This document shows positions 44,801-55,019 of a stretch of DNA of 64,000 nucleotides, piece by piece. This stretch comes from Rhizophagus clarus (Eukaryota; Glomeromycota; Glomeromycetes; Glomerales; Glomeraceae). The stretch is from NCBI GenBank assembly GCA_015698045.1, contig BLAL01000046.1, positions 498,501 through 562,500 on the forward strand, read 5' to 3'. A program made the position numbers and the translations under genes. Numbering within the stretch: the first letter of the stretch is position 1; each line of letters opens with the position of its first letter. The notes under the pieces are model-generated. The model was not told the origin of the DNA. It searched no databases and saw nothing but the letters and a program-made list of their open reading frames with translations.

Positions 44801-47800
44801 CTTTAGTGGATTAGAATTCTTATTTATATTATTCACATAATTAGAAATTTGATTGAAGTTATGAGTGTTGAGTTTTAGAATGTATTCTTTAATATTTGTA
44901 ATTTTATCAAGCAAGTTAACATTAACCAAGGATATTCTTTTACATTTTATACATTGAGATTGCTCTGTAATTCCAAAAATAATATTTGTTGTTAAACAAT
45001 ATCTACATCCAGTAAAAACTATTAAGCAATTTGTGCACCATTTTTGACAATTAGGTTTAAAGTTCAGTTTTAAATTACAAATTATACATCGATTACAAGC
45101 ATCCCACCATGGTAAATGAAGAATTGGAACAGTAAAAGTTGATTTTATATACTCAAAAGAAATTGAATAACAATCTGAACATAATCTCAATTTGGTAATA
45201 TTATCATTTTGATTGTAAACTAACTTTCCACATAATTTACAGTTTTTTTCATAATAAGAATAATCTATATTGCTAAAATTACTTGTAGCTATTTGTTTGA
45301 AGTATAAAATCTCAGAGCAATTCTCACACCATCTTTGATTGCAGAAATCCAAGTTTCTTGGTTCATGTTTATCACAATTAATTATTATTGTATTTATATA
45401 TATATCTAGGTTATTAATTGCACATTTAATATTTGAACCACTAATTGAATGATTGATACACCAATATAAGCAATTATGACAATATTTGTTTGGATAAAGT
45501 TGTTTTAGAATATACTGCTTTGCAACAAAAACATTCATATTCATCATTATTGAAAGGGATAAACATAATTGGTATAGTTATTTCTAAATAGTTTTCATTA
45601 TATTCTATTTGAGAATATATCTTTAAATTAAAATAACTAAGCTTTTTGATAAATCTATATAACTTTAGTGGATTAGAATTCTTATTTATATTATTCACAT
45701 AATTAGAAATTTGATTGAAGTTATGAGTGTTGAGTTTTAGAATGTATTCTTTAATATTTGTAATTTTATCAAGCAAATTAACATTAACCAAGGATATTCT
45801 TTTACATTTTATACATTGAGATTGCTCTGTAATTCCAAAAATAATATTTGTTGTTAAACAATATCTACATCCAGTAAAAACTATTAAACAATTTGAGCAC
45901 AATTTTTGACTACTAGATGAGAATTCCAGTTTTGAATCACAAATTATACATTGATTAAAAGCGTCCCACCACGGCAAATGAAGTATTGGTGGAGTAGAAT
46001 TTGATTCTATAATCTCAAAAGAGATTGAATAACAATCTGAACACATCCTGAATTCAATTATATCATTTTGACCGTAAATTAATTTTCCACATAGTTTACA
46101 GTTTTTTTCATAAAAATCTTTTGTAAAATTATTAATATTAAACTTTTTGTTTGTGGCTATTTGCTTAAAATATAAAATTTCAGAACAATTTTCACACCAT
46201 TCTTGATTGCAGAATTCAAAATTTCTTGGTAAGTGTTTATTACAATCAGCACTATTTGTTTTTATACATACATCCAAATTACTAATTGTAATCTTAATAT
46301 TCATCTCACTAGTTGTATATTTAATGTACCATTGTAAGCAATATTTGCAATATTTTTGTCTAAATATAGGAGTTTCAGAATATATTTCATTACAATAACT
46401 ACAATAATAATCATTATTATTGAAAGAGATAAACATATTTGGTATAGTTATATTTAAACAATCATTGTTTTCTAAATTTGCAATTTGAGGATATATATTT
46501 AAATAGAAATAATTAAAATTCTTTATAAAACTATATATCTCTAAAGGATCAATATTTTCAACAACTTTATTCACGTAATTAGCAATTTGATTATAGTAAT
46601 AGGTATTAAATTTTGGAGAATATTCAACATATCCTTCAGTTTTTATCATATCAGACATATTAATAGTAATTATTGACATTCTTTTACATTTCATACACTG
46701 AGAAGTTTCTGTAAATCCAAAATTAATATTTGTTGTTAAACAATATCTACATCCAATATAAATTATAAAGCACACTGAACACCATTTTTGACAATTAGAT
46801 TTAAAGTTCAGTTTAAAATTACAAATTATACATCGATTACAAGCATCCCACCATGGTAAATGAAGAATTGGAATAGTAGAAGTTGTTTTTAAACACTCAA
46901 AAGAAATTGAATAACAATCTGAACATAATCTCAATTTGGTAATATTATCATTTTGATTGTAAACTAACTTTCCACATAATTTACAGTTTTTTTCATAATA
47001 AGAATAATCTACATTGCTAAAATCATTTGTAGCTACTTGTTTGAAGTATAAAATCTCAGAGCAATTCTCACACCATCTTTGATTGCAAAAATCCAAATTT
47101 CTTGGTTTATGTTTATCACAATTATTTATTATCGTGTCTATATATATATCTAAGTTATTAATTGCACATCTAATATTTGAACCACTAATTGAATGCTTGA
47201 TACACCAACATAAGCAATTGTGACAATATTTTTGTTTGAATAAAGTTGTTTTAGAATATACTGCTTCACAACAAAAACATTTATATCCTTCACTATTGAA
47301 AGGAATAAACATAATTGGTATAGTTATTTCTAAATAGTTTTCATTATATTCTATTTGAGAATATATCTTTAAATTAAAATAACTAAGCTTTCTAATAAAA
47401 CTATATACCTCTGATAGATTAGAATTCTTATTTATGTTGTTCACATAATTAGAAATTTGATTGAAGTTATGAGTGTTGAGTTTTAGAATGTATTCTCCAA
47501 TTTTTGTAATGTTAGCAGACATGTTAACATTAATCAAGGATATTCTTTTACATTTCATACATTGAGATTGCTCTGCCATTCCAAAAATGATATTTGTTGT
47601 TAAACAATATCTACATCCAGAATAAATTATAAAACAATTTGAACACCATTTTTGACTATAAGATGAGAATTCTAGTCTTAAATCACAAATTATACATTGA
47701 ACAAAAGCATCCCACCATGGTAAATAAAGAATTGGAGCGATAGTAATTAATTCTATCCATTTAAAAGATATTAGATAACAAATTGGGCAAATAATACCAT

Positions 47801-48158
47801 ATTGCTTGTGACCACATAATTCACAGTCAAACTTTACACTTTTATATAGTGATTGATTTGTGACTATTTGTTTGTAGTGTATACTTTCCGAATATTTTTT
47901 AAATTCTTCAAACTTTTCGACGTTAAGTGTATTTAAATTTCTGCTACAAATATTTAAGTATGCACTGAAATTGGGAACATTCTTAATATATTTAAATAAG
48001 CAATTTTTGCAGTATTTTTGTGAATAATGTGTTATAGAGTATGTATCTCCGCAATCACATGCATTCTTTTTTATATTAAAGGGGACAAACGAAATTGGGA
48101 AAGGACTAGATTTTAATCTTGGGGTCGGGTCAAAAAAATTTTTAATACTAAGTTCCAT
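41881..48158 (-). CDS. giant zinc-ribbon-repeat TKL kinase, seven exons, with a 2-nt frameshift
   Basis: Exons on the minus strand: 48158-43730, 43643-43441, 43372-42732, 42649-42604, 42532-42420, 42146-42092, 42010-41881. All junctions are AG/GT and in phase. The start MELSIKNFFD (48158) is preferred to 48206, whose extension is a poly-Phe run. Exon 1 encodes five repeats of about 280 residues, each with C-x2-C pairs: KYC-x2-C, QRWCENCSEILYFKQ, C-x2-CGK, LCSDCYSISFE, PILHLPWWDA, CIIC, QKWC-x2-C, GCRYCLTTNIIFG and SQC-x2-CKR. These probably bind zinc. The kinase domain follows: AEGGYGKIYKA, VAIKEF, IHRDFHSGN, IGDLGLS, APE, so it is probably active. The C-terminal tail consists of small duplicated exons. 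At about 45485 two T's are missing relative to the sister repeat, shifting the frame in repeat 4. Without it the protein would be about 1872 residues. The lesion may be an assembly error, an allele or an early pseudogene. Confidence 0.75.
44085..45885 (-). repeat. 864-bp nearly identical tandem duplication inside the giant gene
   Basis: Repeats 4 and 5 of the cysteine-rich region match at almost every base over about 860 bp. For example the TATGAC-anchored block lies at 44611 and again at 45475, exactly 864 bp (288 codons) apart. The match fades near 44090 and 45885. The unit is a multiple of three, so gain or loss of copies keeps the frame. Repeats 1-3 are clearly diverged, so this step is recent. 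The 2-nt deletion is in the upstream copy only. Confidence 0.9.
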
Positions 48159-48319
48159 AATGCAATATACCAAATATTTCACGAAAAAAAAAAATCTGAT
48201 TATCATTAACTAATAGAATTGTCTATAATTTGATTCAAAATTCATGGAAAAGCTTCTACTTATAAATTTATTAGAAGTATTATGACGAGTTGTTTAAGAC
48301 AAAAGTGTTTGTGTACTGT

Positions 48320-48500
48320 ATTTTACGGCAGGCCAGCAGGTGTTACGGCAGGTGTTGCCAAGCAGCACTCATTGTAATTTATTTAGTCGAATCAAAAAAT
48401 GGTGGTGGTACTCCATTCCCGTTCCCGTTCATTGGTAATTTATAGCAGGTACGGCAGGTGTCACGGCAATGTACGACAGTACGGCGCATATAAACAATTT
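48320..48500. repeat. ACGGCAGGTGT-type repeats upstream of the giant gene
   Basis: ACGGCAGG(T/C) with variants recurs at about 48326, 48343, 48449 and 48458. Related CGACAGGTA/GCGGCAGGTGT units recur at 49490-49545. This is relatively G+C-rich and non-coding. It lies within a few hundred bases 5' of the minus-strand start at 48158, so it could influence its promoter, or be a dispersed repeat. Confidence 0.5.
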
Positions 48501-48960
48501 GCATATCACTTCGTTATGATCGCGTGATTATAAATAGGATGTGAGTCACCGTTCATGTGATTGGCCTGATTACGTTGTTTATATTTATCTCAGAGGCTTT
48601 TTTTTTAATGGTAAACGTATCTTTATTGAATTTTATGTAAGAGATAAATCAACTTTAAATTCATTAGTAAAGAATAAATCTTCACTATATACCATATTCC
48701 TTTCATACATTTACCTGATTTCCTATGTTGTTTTTAACGCCTTTTATAAAATATTTTACTGTTTTTTTATATTTTTAATTTTTCTAATACCCTAAACTAT
48801 ATATTATAAACCCCTATATGCAGTAATGTTCATTTGTGCTTCCAATAGCATAAAAATTTGATTGGAAGCTTCCAATCCAAATACATTTATTATAAAATTG
48901 TGCTTCCAATCTCTCAAGTGCACATCACTGCCTATATGCGACCGATACCTCATATACCTT

Positions 48961-49480
48961 TTATTCGATTGAGCTTTTAGCGCCGAATTTGGTTCGATAC
49001 AACGTATCCGGTCGATTCTTCTTTCTTTTATTGCTTCCTTCAATTTCTATGTCTTCCTTTTGTTCTTCTTCTAATCTTTGCGTACACGATGTATTTACGT
49101 GATCGTATTCATTTTTCAACGCTTCTAATTCTTCAGGAGACGGCTTCATGATTACATCCGACGTATACTTGATTGATTCGTTCAGCTTAGTTATCGAGAT
49201 GACCTGTTCCTTTCCTAATAATGGTTCCGTCGGTACATCGGTAATTAATCCGTTATCCATTAACAGCTCTTTATAAATTTCATTTGACAGTTCGTTCATC
49301 GTGGTAGCGATACTCTTTTGACTCTGTACTTTTTCTTGCTACGCACAATTGATCAGTCGTTAGCCAATTTGACCGATTTGTCCGAATTTAACGTATTCAT
49401 TAAATCTTCTTCCGTCGATCTCAGCGACTTGTTTTTTTCAAGTGGTCTGATCTTTATTTGTCACTCCGTAAGTGTATGCA
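48961..49480 (-). pseudogene. degraded gene of unknown family, charged and coiled-coil-like
   Basis: The longest piece (49299-48961, 112 residues) begins MNELSNEIYKELL and includes KPSPEELEALKNEYDHV and a basic KRKKNRPDTLYR segment. Upstream, the same strand holds KIRPLEKNKSLRSTEEDLMN and SDKSVKLAND (about 49455-49350) in another frame, ended by a stop. A third piece links them in yet another frame. Base use is less A/T-biased than the surroundings and third positions look coding, which suggests a formerly real gene now with at least two lesions. I recognise no domain. An opposite-strand frame at 49318-49581 is a shadow of it. Confidence 0.4.
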
Positions 49481-49581
49481 ATGCCAATACGACAGGTATA
49501 ACGACAGGTACAGCAAATGTTGCGGCAGGTGTTTTTTTTATAGCAGGTGTTTTTGGTAACAGGCTTTTTTTTTGGAAATAG

Positions 49582-50359
49582 AGATTTTTGAGCTTATTCA
49601 TTTATAAATTAATAAATTTTCTCAACAAAAATAGTTAGGTCAAAAATTTTTTTGAATTGTTGGTCCTATAACATTCCACTTGATCCTATTATAGGAAGAA
49701 ATTATTTTTAACGGCCTATTAAATCGGGTAATTAAAAAATTAATTTCTTTTTAATTATCTTTTATTAAACTGAATAATTACCATATAGTTCTGAAATTAA
49801 ACAACCTTTTTATTACTGAAACAAGAAATAGAGTTATTGGAATGGAGTTGGAAACCCTTCTATTATCGTAATACCGTTACATGATTTTAAAAATATTAAT
49901 AAATGTCATTATAGAGAATGTCTAAAAATAAGCGAATTTAGATATCAATATATCAATAGGATATTTCTCTTCATTCTGCTCATATTCATCTTAACATACT
50001 CCTTTATTTCTTCATCTCATATATATTTAACCGTTTAAAGAAACACTTAAGGTGGTGGTACTGATTATGATTTTTTTTTTTGCCATTACCATACTTCTTT
50101 CTTCCCCCTTTTCCCTCTTCCTCCCCTTTTCCTTCCTTTTTTGTTCCTATTTTGCCTTCCCACTTTTGTACTTTCTGTGTGTTAGGTGCATGGATATATT
50201 TCCTCTTGTCAATTGATGTTAACTGATTTTTTTATTTTTGTAGGGAGCACTTTACTTTTAGTTTGACCTTAGCAGTTCTTTTCGTTAATTTGCATTGATT
50301 GACATCTCTTAGTGAACAGTAAACTACAAACATTTTCAAAATCTTGAATCCTTAGGATT
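49582..50359. other. non-coding stretch
   Basis: A C/T-rich tract at about 50085-50170 (TTCCCCCTTTTCCCTCTTCC-like) and otherwise A+T-rich. No gene seen. Confidence 0.4.
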
Positions 50360-51581
50360 TGTTGATCAGTTGATCACCATGTATGACGCTCACTATGGTG
50401 ACTAAGGTGCAACAAAAAATCAAAATAATTACTAAAAGTAGTTAAGTAGCCACAACTTCGGCTGAAGAAGTTTTGAATATTAATAGCTCAACTTTTTTGC
50501 TAAATTAATTGAAAATGAATGTTTTTTTTTAATTCTATGAAAAAAAGACGGTTTTTTGTAAGATCTCAACGATAGAGTATACCAAATAACTGTTAGCATA
50601 TTATAACAATTTATGATATATATCATTTCGTATGAAAATTAAATTGCTTTAAGTCTTTAAGTTCAGCTCATCTAAGAGTCTAATATAACAACAATTTTTT
50701 TTTTCAAACAATTTATGACGCCTTAACATAATTTGTAGATCTTTAGCCGAACGCGTGCATAATCTTGGCCAAAGTCACATGAATTATTTCCTTTTTTTGC
50801 ATTTAAAAGCCGATAGAAAGTAGTTTCAATAAATTTGTTCCAACCGTCTAAATCTATTATGTAAAAACGCAGTATAACAATAATGTGATCATCAAGGGCG
50901 TATTTTAAGAGATCCTCTGAAGGTACGAAATTTTGTAAGAGGAATATTGGATAGTGATTTAAAAAAAGAACTTTTTTTTATTCTTCATTGTATGTTGTTT
51001 ACTTGGTACAAGCATATGTGAAACATAAAATAAAAAGAATAATGTGTTGCATGATTTTTAATTAAATTCTACATGTAAAATCCAGATTTCAAATAATAGA
51101 TTTAAATAATTTGTGTATCATATGAAGTACAGTATAATATTCAGTTTAAGACACCAACTTTATTATACTTTATCTCATTGTTTTAGTATTTTAGACGCTC
51201 AACCTTGTCATTTTTATTGAATTAATAAATCCTGTGTTTATGTAATTCAATTAGATATAATATTAGATATAAATTAAAATTCTTCCATGATCTAATGACA
51301 ACTTTGATTGTAGCAAGTCATACAAAAAAAATATTCATATTACTACTACGAAACAGGGTTTAAAATTACATGGATGAATAAGACTGAAGTATACAAAAAA
51401 GGTAATTAAATTAATAAAATGAGCTAAAATTTATTCAAAGAAATTTCATTTAAGTTAATGATTTTAATTAAAATGCTTATTTAGTACTGAAGCTAATAAT
51501 ACACTTATAAATTGATAGTTTTAAACACTGATGGTTATAAAATTTGACAGTTTGTAAGTTGTAACTTCATCTTTTAAAATA
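50360..51581. repeat. long interspersed repeat, copy 2 (partner at 37026)
   Basis: Same orientation as copy 1 and colinear over about 1.2 kb with small insertions and deletions; for example about 40 bp near 50820-50860 are present only here. Differences are scattered, so the duplication is not new. Non-coding. Confidence 0.75.
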
Positions 51582-51892
51582 CTAACAAAAAATTTTATTG
51601 CTTGCATAATATATGATATATGATTTAGTTAACCTTAAATTAAAAAATCCCTTAAAGTTAGTAAAGCTAAATAATCATAATATATGATTTAATGGTTTAT
51701 GCACAATTTTTATATTACCAATATTTATACTGCATTTTACTTACCAATTAGAAATAACATTGCATAACATTGTATCTTGAGTCTTTGCTGCTGGAATAGT
51801 TTTATACATTTATATTATTTATTTAATTTTTAATTCAATTTTTTTTTTACATTACTTCACACAGGTCAAAGTGTTATGATGTACAGTACACT

Positions 51893-52578
51893 AAGGATGG
51901 CAACGGTCGGTCACGGTCGGTTATCGGTCGGTCATAACCGGTTAAGGGTAGGGATGGTAAATTAACGGTTAATTATAATTTGGTTAATTAACCTGTTAAT
52001 TAACTGTTAAATAACCGTTAAATAACCATTAATTAACCAATATATAACTATATATAATTTAGATTGTTATATTAAATTTAAAAAACTAAATATTATTTGA
52101 CTTAAATTTAAAAAATCACGTGACTTAAATCTTCTTTTTGATTGGCTAATTTATAATTAACCAAATTAACGGTTAATTAACCAATTTTATCAATTATAAT
52201 TAACTAAATTAACCGTTAATTAACCATGGTTAATTAACCACGGTTAATTAACGCCCATCCCTAGTTAAGGGCCTTTGACGAACTGACCGTTTCGGCTGAC
52301 CGTTTTCCTGACCGTTTAACCGACCATTTAACCGACCATTTTTTTCGTTTTATAATGAATTTAATCAAGACAAAACGTTAAAAAGTGTCTTTATTAGCGA
52401 ATTTAATAAAAAAAACGTCATTTAACTTTTTTTATTGATTAAATTTGTACAAAAAAAAAAAAAAAATGTTAAATGAATAAGGTTGGCTAAATGGTCAGTT
52501 AACGGTCGGTTAAACAGTCAGTCAGAAGCCATTGACCAATATCGGTCACGGTCATAACCGGTAGAAATTGCCAACACA
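51893..52578. mobile_element. CGGTCGG-rich MITE, split by a nested hAT MITE
   Basis: Left part 51893-51948 (GGATGGCAACGGTCGGTCAC, then repeated CGGTCGGT) and right part 52272-52578 (repeated GACCG(T/A)TT, ending ATAACCGGTAGAAATTGCCA). The outer ends share an inverted (A/T)TGGCAA. The two halves are separated only by the nested element at 51949. Target duplication and exact ends are uncertain. Confidence 0.5.
51949..52263. mobile_element. nested hAT-type MITE with perfect 8-bp duplication GTTAAGGG
   Basis: Begins TAGGGATGG and ends CCATCCCTA, with GTTAAGGG exactly on both sides (51941-51948 and 52264-52271). The 315-bp interior is a dense run of GGTTAATTAACC/GTTAATTAACGG motifs in both orientations. 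TAG-GGATG termini plus an 8-bp duplication identify a hAT-derived MITE. Confidence 0.85.
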
Positions 52579-53321
52579 CTTGCTTATTTTTAAAGTTCAG
52601 CATGTGATTGTGGAATTTTAGTTAAATTTAATTTACAACTGGAAATGACAAAATGTACAATATGTGGAAACTTAGTTTATAAATGTACATTATTAAATTT
52701 CAATTTTAAATTATCATTAAATTTTATTTAAACCTGCTCAAGTAAACTAATTAAATTCAATTATCCCATCGGTACTATGTATATACTGATGGATTTTTTT
52801 GTTACTTATTCCACTGGTTTATAATAAGTGTTAACTATAATAAATATTTGTTTATAATGCAAATTATCTTTTTTTTTTTGTGATAAAAATACGCGTTTAA
52901 TACATTTTTATGTTTCGGGTTATTTGATTATTTGATAATGAATATGAGAATGCACATCTTTAACCGCACTAGGAATAATTATTTTCGAAAATTCTGACTG
53001 TACTTCACATTATCACCATCCCTTAATATTTTTCATTTTGTAGCTAATTTGAAAATTAAATATGAGAAACATAATACATTAATAAAAACTAAATTAATCA
53101 CCTGAAAATTCGGAATCACTATCATTATCATTTAAATTTTCCCATGAAAGTATTCAATTCTTCTACTTCAATATAAATACCTTGCTAATGATGCATAACA
53201 GTTATATACAGATTCTGCCTTATAGTTTCACCATTTTGTTATTTAAGCCATGTAATGAATTTTAAAAATCTTCAAGTTTGTACAAGTATTATTATATTGA
53301 CTAATTTTTTTTATCATGTTG
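52579..53321. other. non-coding stretch
   Basis: A+T-rich, no gene seen. Confidence 0.4.
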
Positions 53322-54621
53322 CCCTATGAAAAAACTGTGTGTGATTTTTGTTGAATTAACATTCAATTAAATTTACTACGATTTCACTACAATTTCTATA
53401 TATTTGACCATACAATAATTGTACAATAATTGTGTTAAAAATTGCAATAAATCACACAATAATTGCATGATAATTCGTACAATAATTATCCTATTTTTGT
53501 TTTGAATTTAAATGATTATTGTCTAATTTTTGAGCCAAATTTTAGGTCAAATTTTAGGTATTATGATAGGTCAAATACTAAAATTTTACAGTGTTGACAG
53601 GCAAATTTATAAAGTAAAATTATGAATTTTTATTAATTTAAAATATAAAAATATACAAAATATTCATAAATAAAATACTATATTTTGATATAAATCATAA
53701 ATGTAGAAAATATAAGAAAATAAAATAAAGTATGTTAGTAACAGTAAATTAGCAGAGTATCAAAGAAGAGTAAATTATTAGTGTAAGAAAATTATTAGTA
53801 TTAAAATAAAAAGTATGAAGTTAGTAAAGAAAGCAAATTAGTAGTGTTGAAAAGTAAATTATTAGTATTAGTAATATATAAAAAATATGATTAGCAAGTG
53901 TTGAAAGTAATAATAAATTATTAGTGTTAGTAGTAAAAAAAGTATGAAATTAGTAAATAAGCAAGTTAATAACGTTAAAATGTAAAAAAGTTAGGAAAAT
54001 AAATAAAAAAGATAATAGAAAACAAGTTTTTCTTACCTGAAATTTTGAAGTTAAAAGGTTTAAAAAAAAAAAAAATTTATTGACGATCAGATCACGTGAT
54101 TAATACACAATTTTAAGATGCATAAATCTGGCCAAATTATAATTCTGGCCGGAACTAATTCTGTAACTTAATAAAAGTTTGGACTTTTTTTAGTTACGAA
54201 GCACTACAAAAATTGTACCAATAGGTCCAGAAGATACCCATTTATAAACAAATATGCAGTTGAATTTTGTGTAAACTTACTGCATAAATCACTTAGGAAA
54301 ATATATTTGTAATGATGGTTAAAAGTGGTCTATTTGCCCCAAAAAGTGGTCAAATATTGTATGGTAAGATTACTCAAAAATTGAATGCTTTCTGTATCTT
54401 AAATACAAATTTTATACCCTAAAATTTTTATTGCACAAAAATTGAACATTTTCTATATTTTAAATTTAAGTTTATCTTCAATTGTACAAAAATTGCACAC
54501 TTTTAACACACTATAAATAACTGCATGGTCATTTTTATCCAAAAAACTGCAATAATTGAATGATTTTCACACAGAATTGAACAAATATTGCACAAATATT
54601 GGATGATCTTTTTTCATAGGG
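53322..54621. mobile_element. 1.3-kb non-autonomous element with CCCTATGAAAAAA termini and TTG duplication
   Basis: The left end is CCCTATGAAAAAACTG (53322); the right end in reverse complement is CCCTATGAAAAAAGATC (from 54621). TTG flanks both sides (53319-53321 and 54622-54624). Subterminal parts are built of ACAATAATTG and AAAAATTGCAC/TGCAATAATTG repeats. The middle (about 53600-54080) carries GTTAGTA-type repeats like those at 61060-61340, possibly a further insertion. No transposase. Termini and 3-bp duplication match the element at 25543, so the two form one family. Confidence 0.7.
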
Positions 54622-54942
54622 TTGGCTTAATGATTAAATCTATCAACTACACAAAGCCATTTTGCAGTACACTTATCTGTATTTTTACTCTTGAAAGTTG
54701 TTGAATTTGATATATTTCCCTCATTTGTAGAATAGATGACATTACAATAAGGTTTTTAAAGTGAAAAAAAGATATATTTGGAAAAGAAGAATAAAAAAGG
54801 AGTAGGAAAAGAATAGAGAATGTAAAAAGCAAATAAGAAAAAGAAAAAAAGCTTAAAAAAAAGCTTAAATATAGTAAGAAAAAATCCATCAGTATATACG
54901 TCATACACAATGAGATAAACCTGTTATTATATGGAAAGCTTG

Positions 54943-55013
54943 GAATAACTTGGTATTCACTGATGTGGGCCCCCCCGAAGAGAGGGGTACATCAGTGAAT
55001 AACCTAGTTATTC
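54943..55013. repeat. 71-nt hairpin with a C7/G4 core
   Basis: GAATAACT, then (T)ATTCACTGATGT, is followed by GGGCCCCCCCGAAGAGAGGGG and then the inverted ACATCAGTGAATAACC, AGTTATTC. The stem is about 25 bp with small mismatches. It stands out as a G+C-rich core in A+T-rich DNA. It could be the remnant of a foldback element or a structured RNA. Confidence 0.6.
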
Positions 55014-55019
55014 TCAGAT

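Noticed and set aside
46207..46398. Plus-strand 63-codon frame
   Set aside because: Antisense shadow of the cysteine-rich repeat exon.
48541..49043. Frames of 79-84 codons (48541-48795 plus, 48804-49043 minus)
   Set aside because: No motif, low-complexity or extending a degraded gene in a non-homologous frame.
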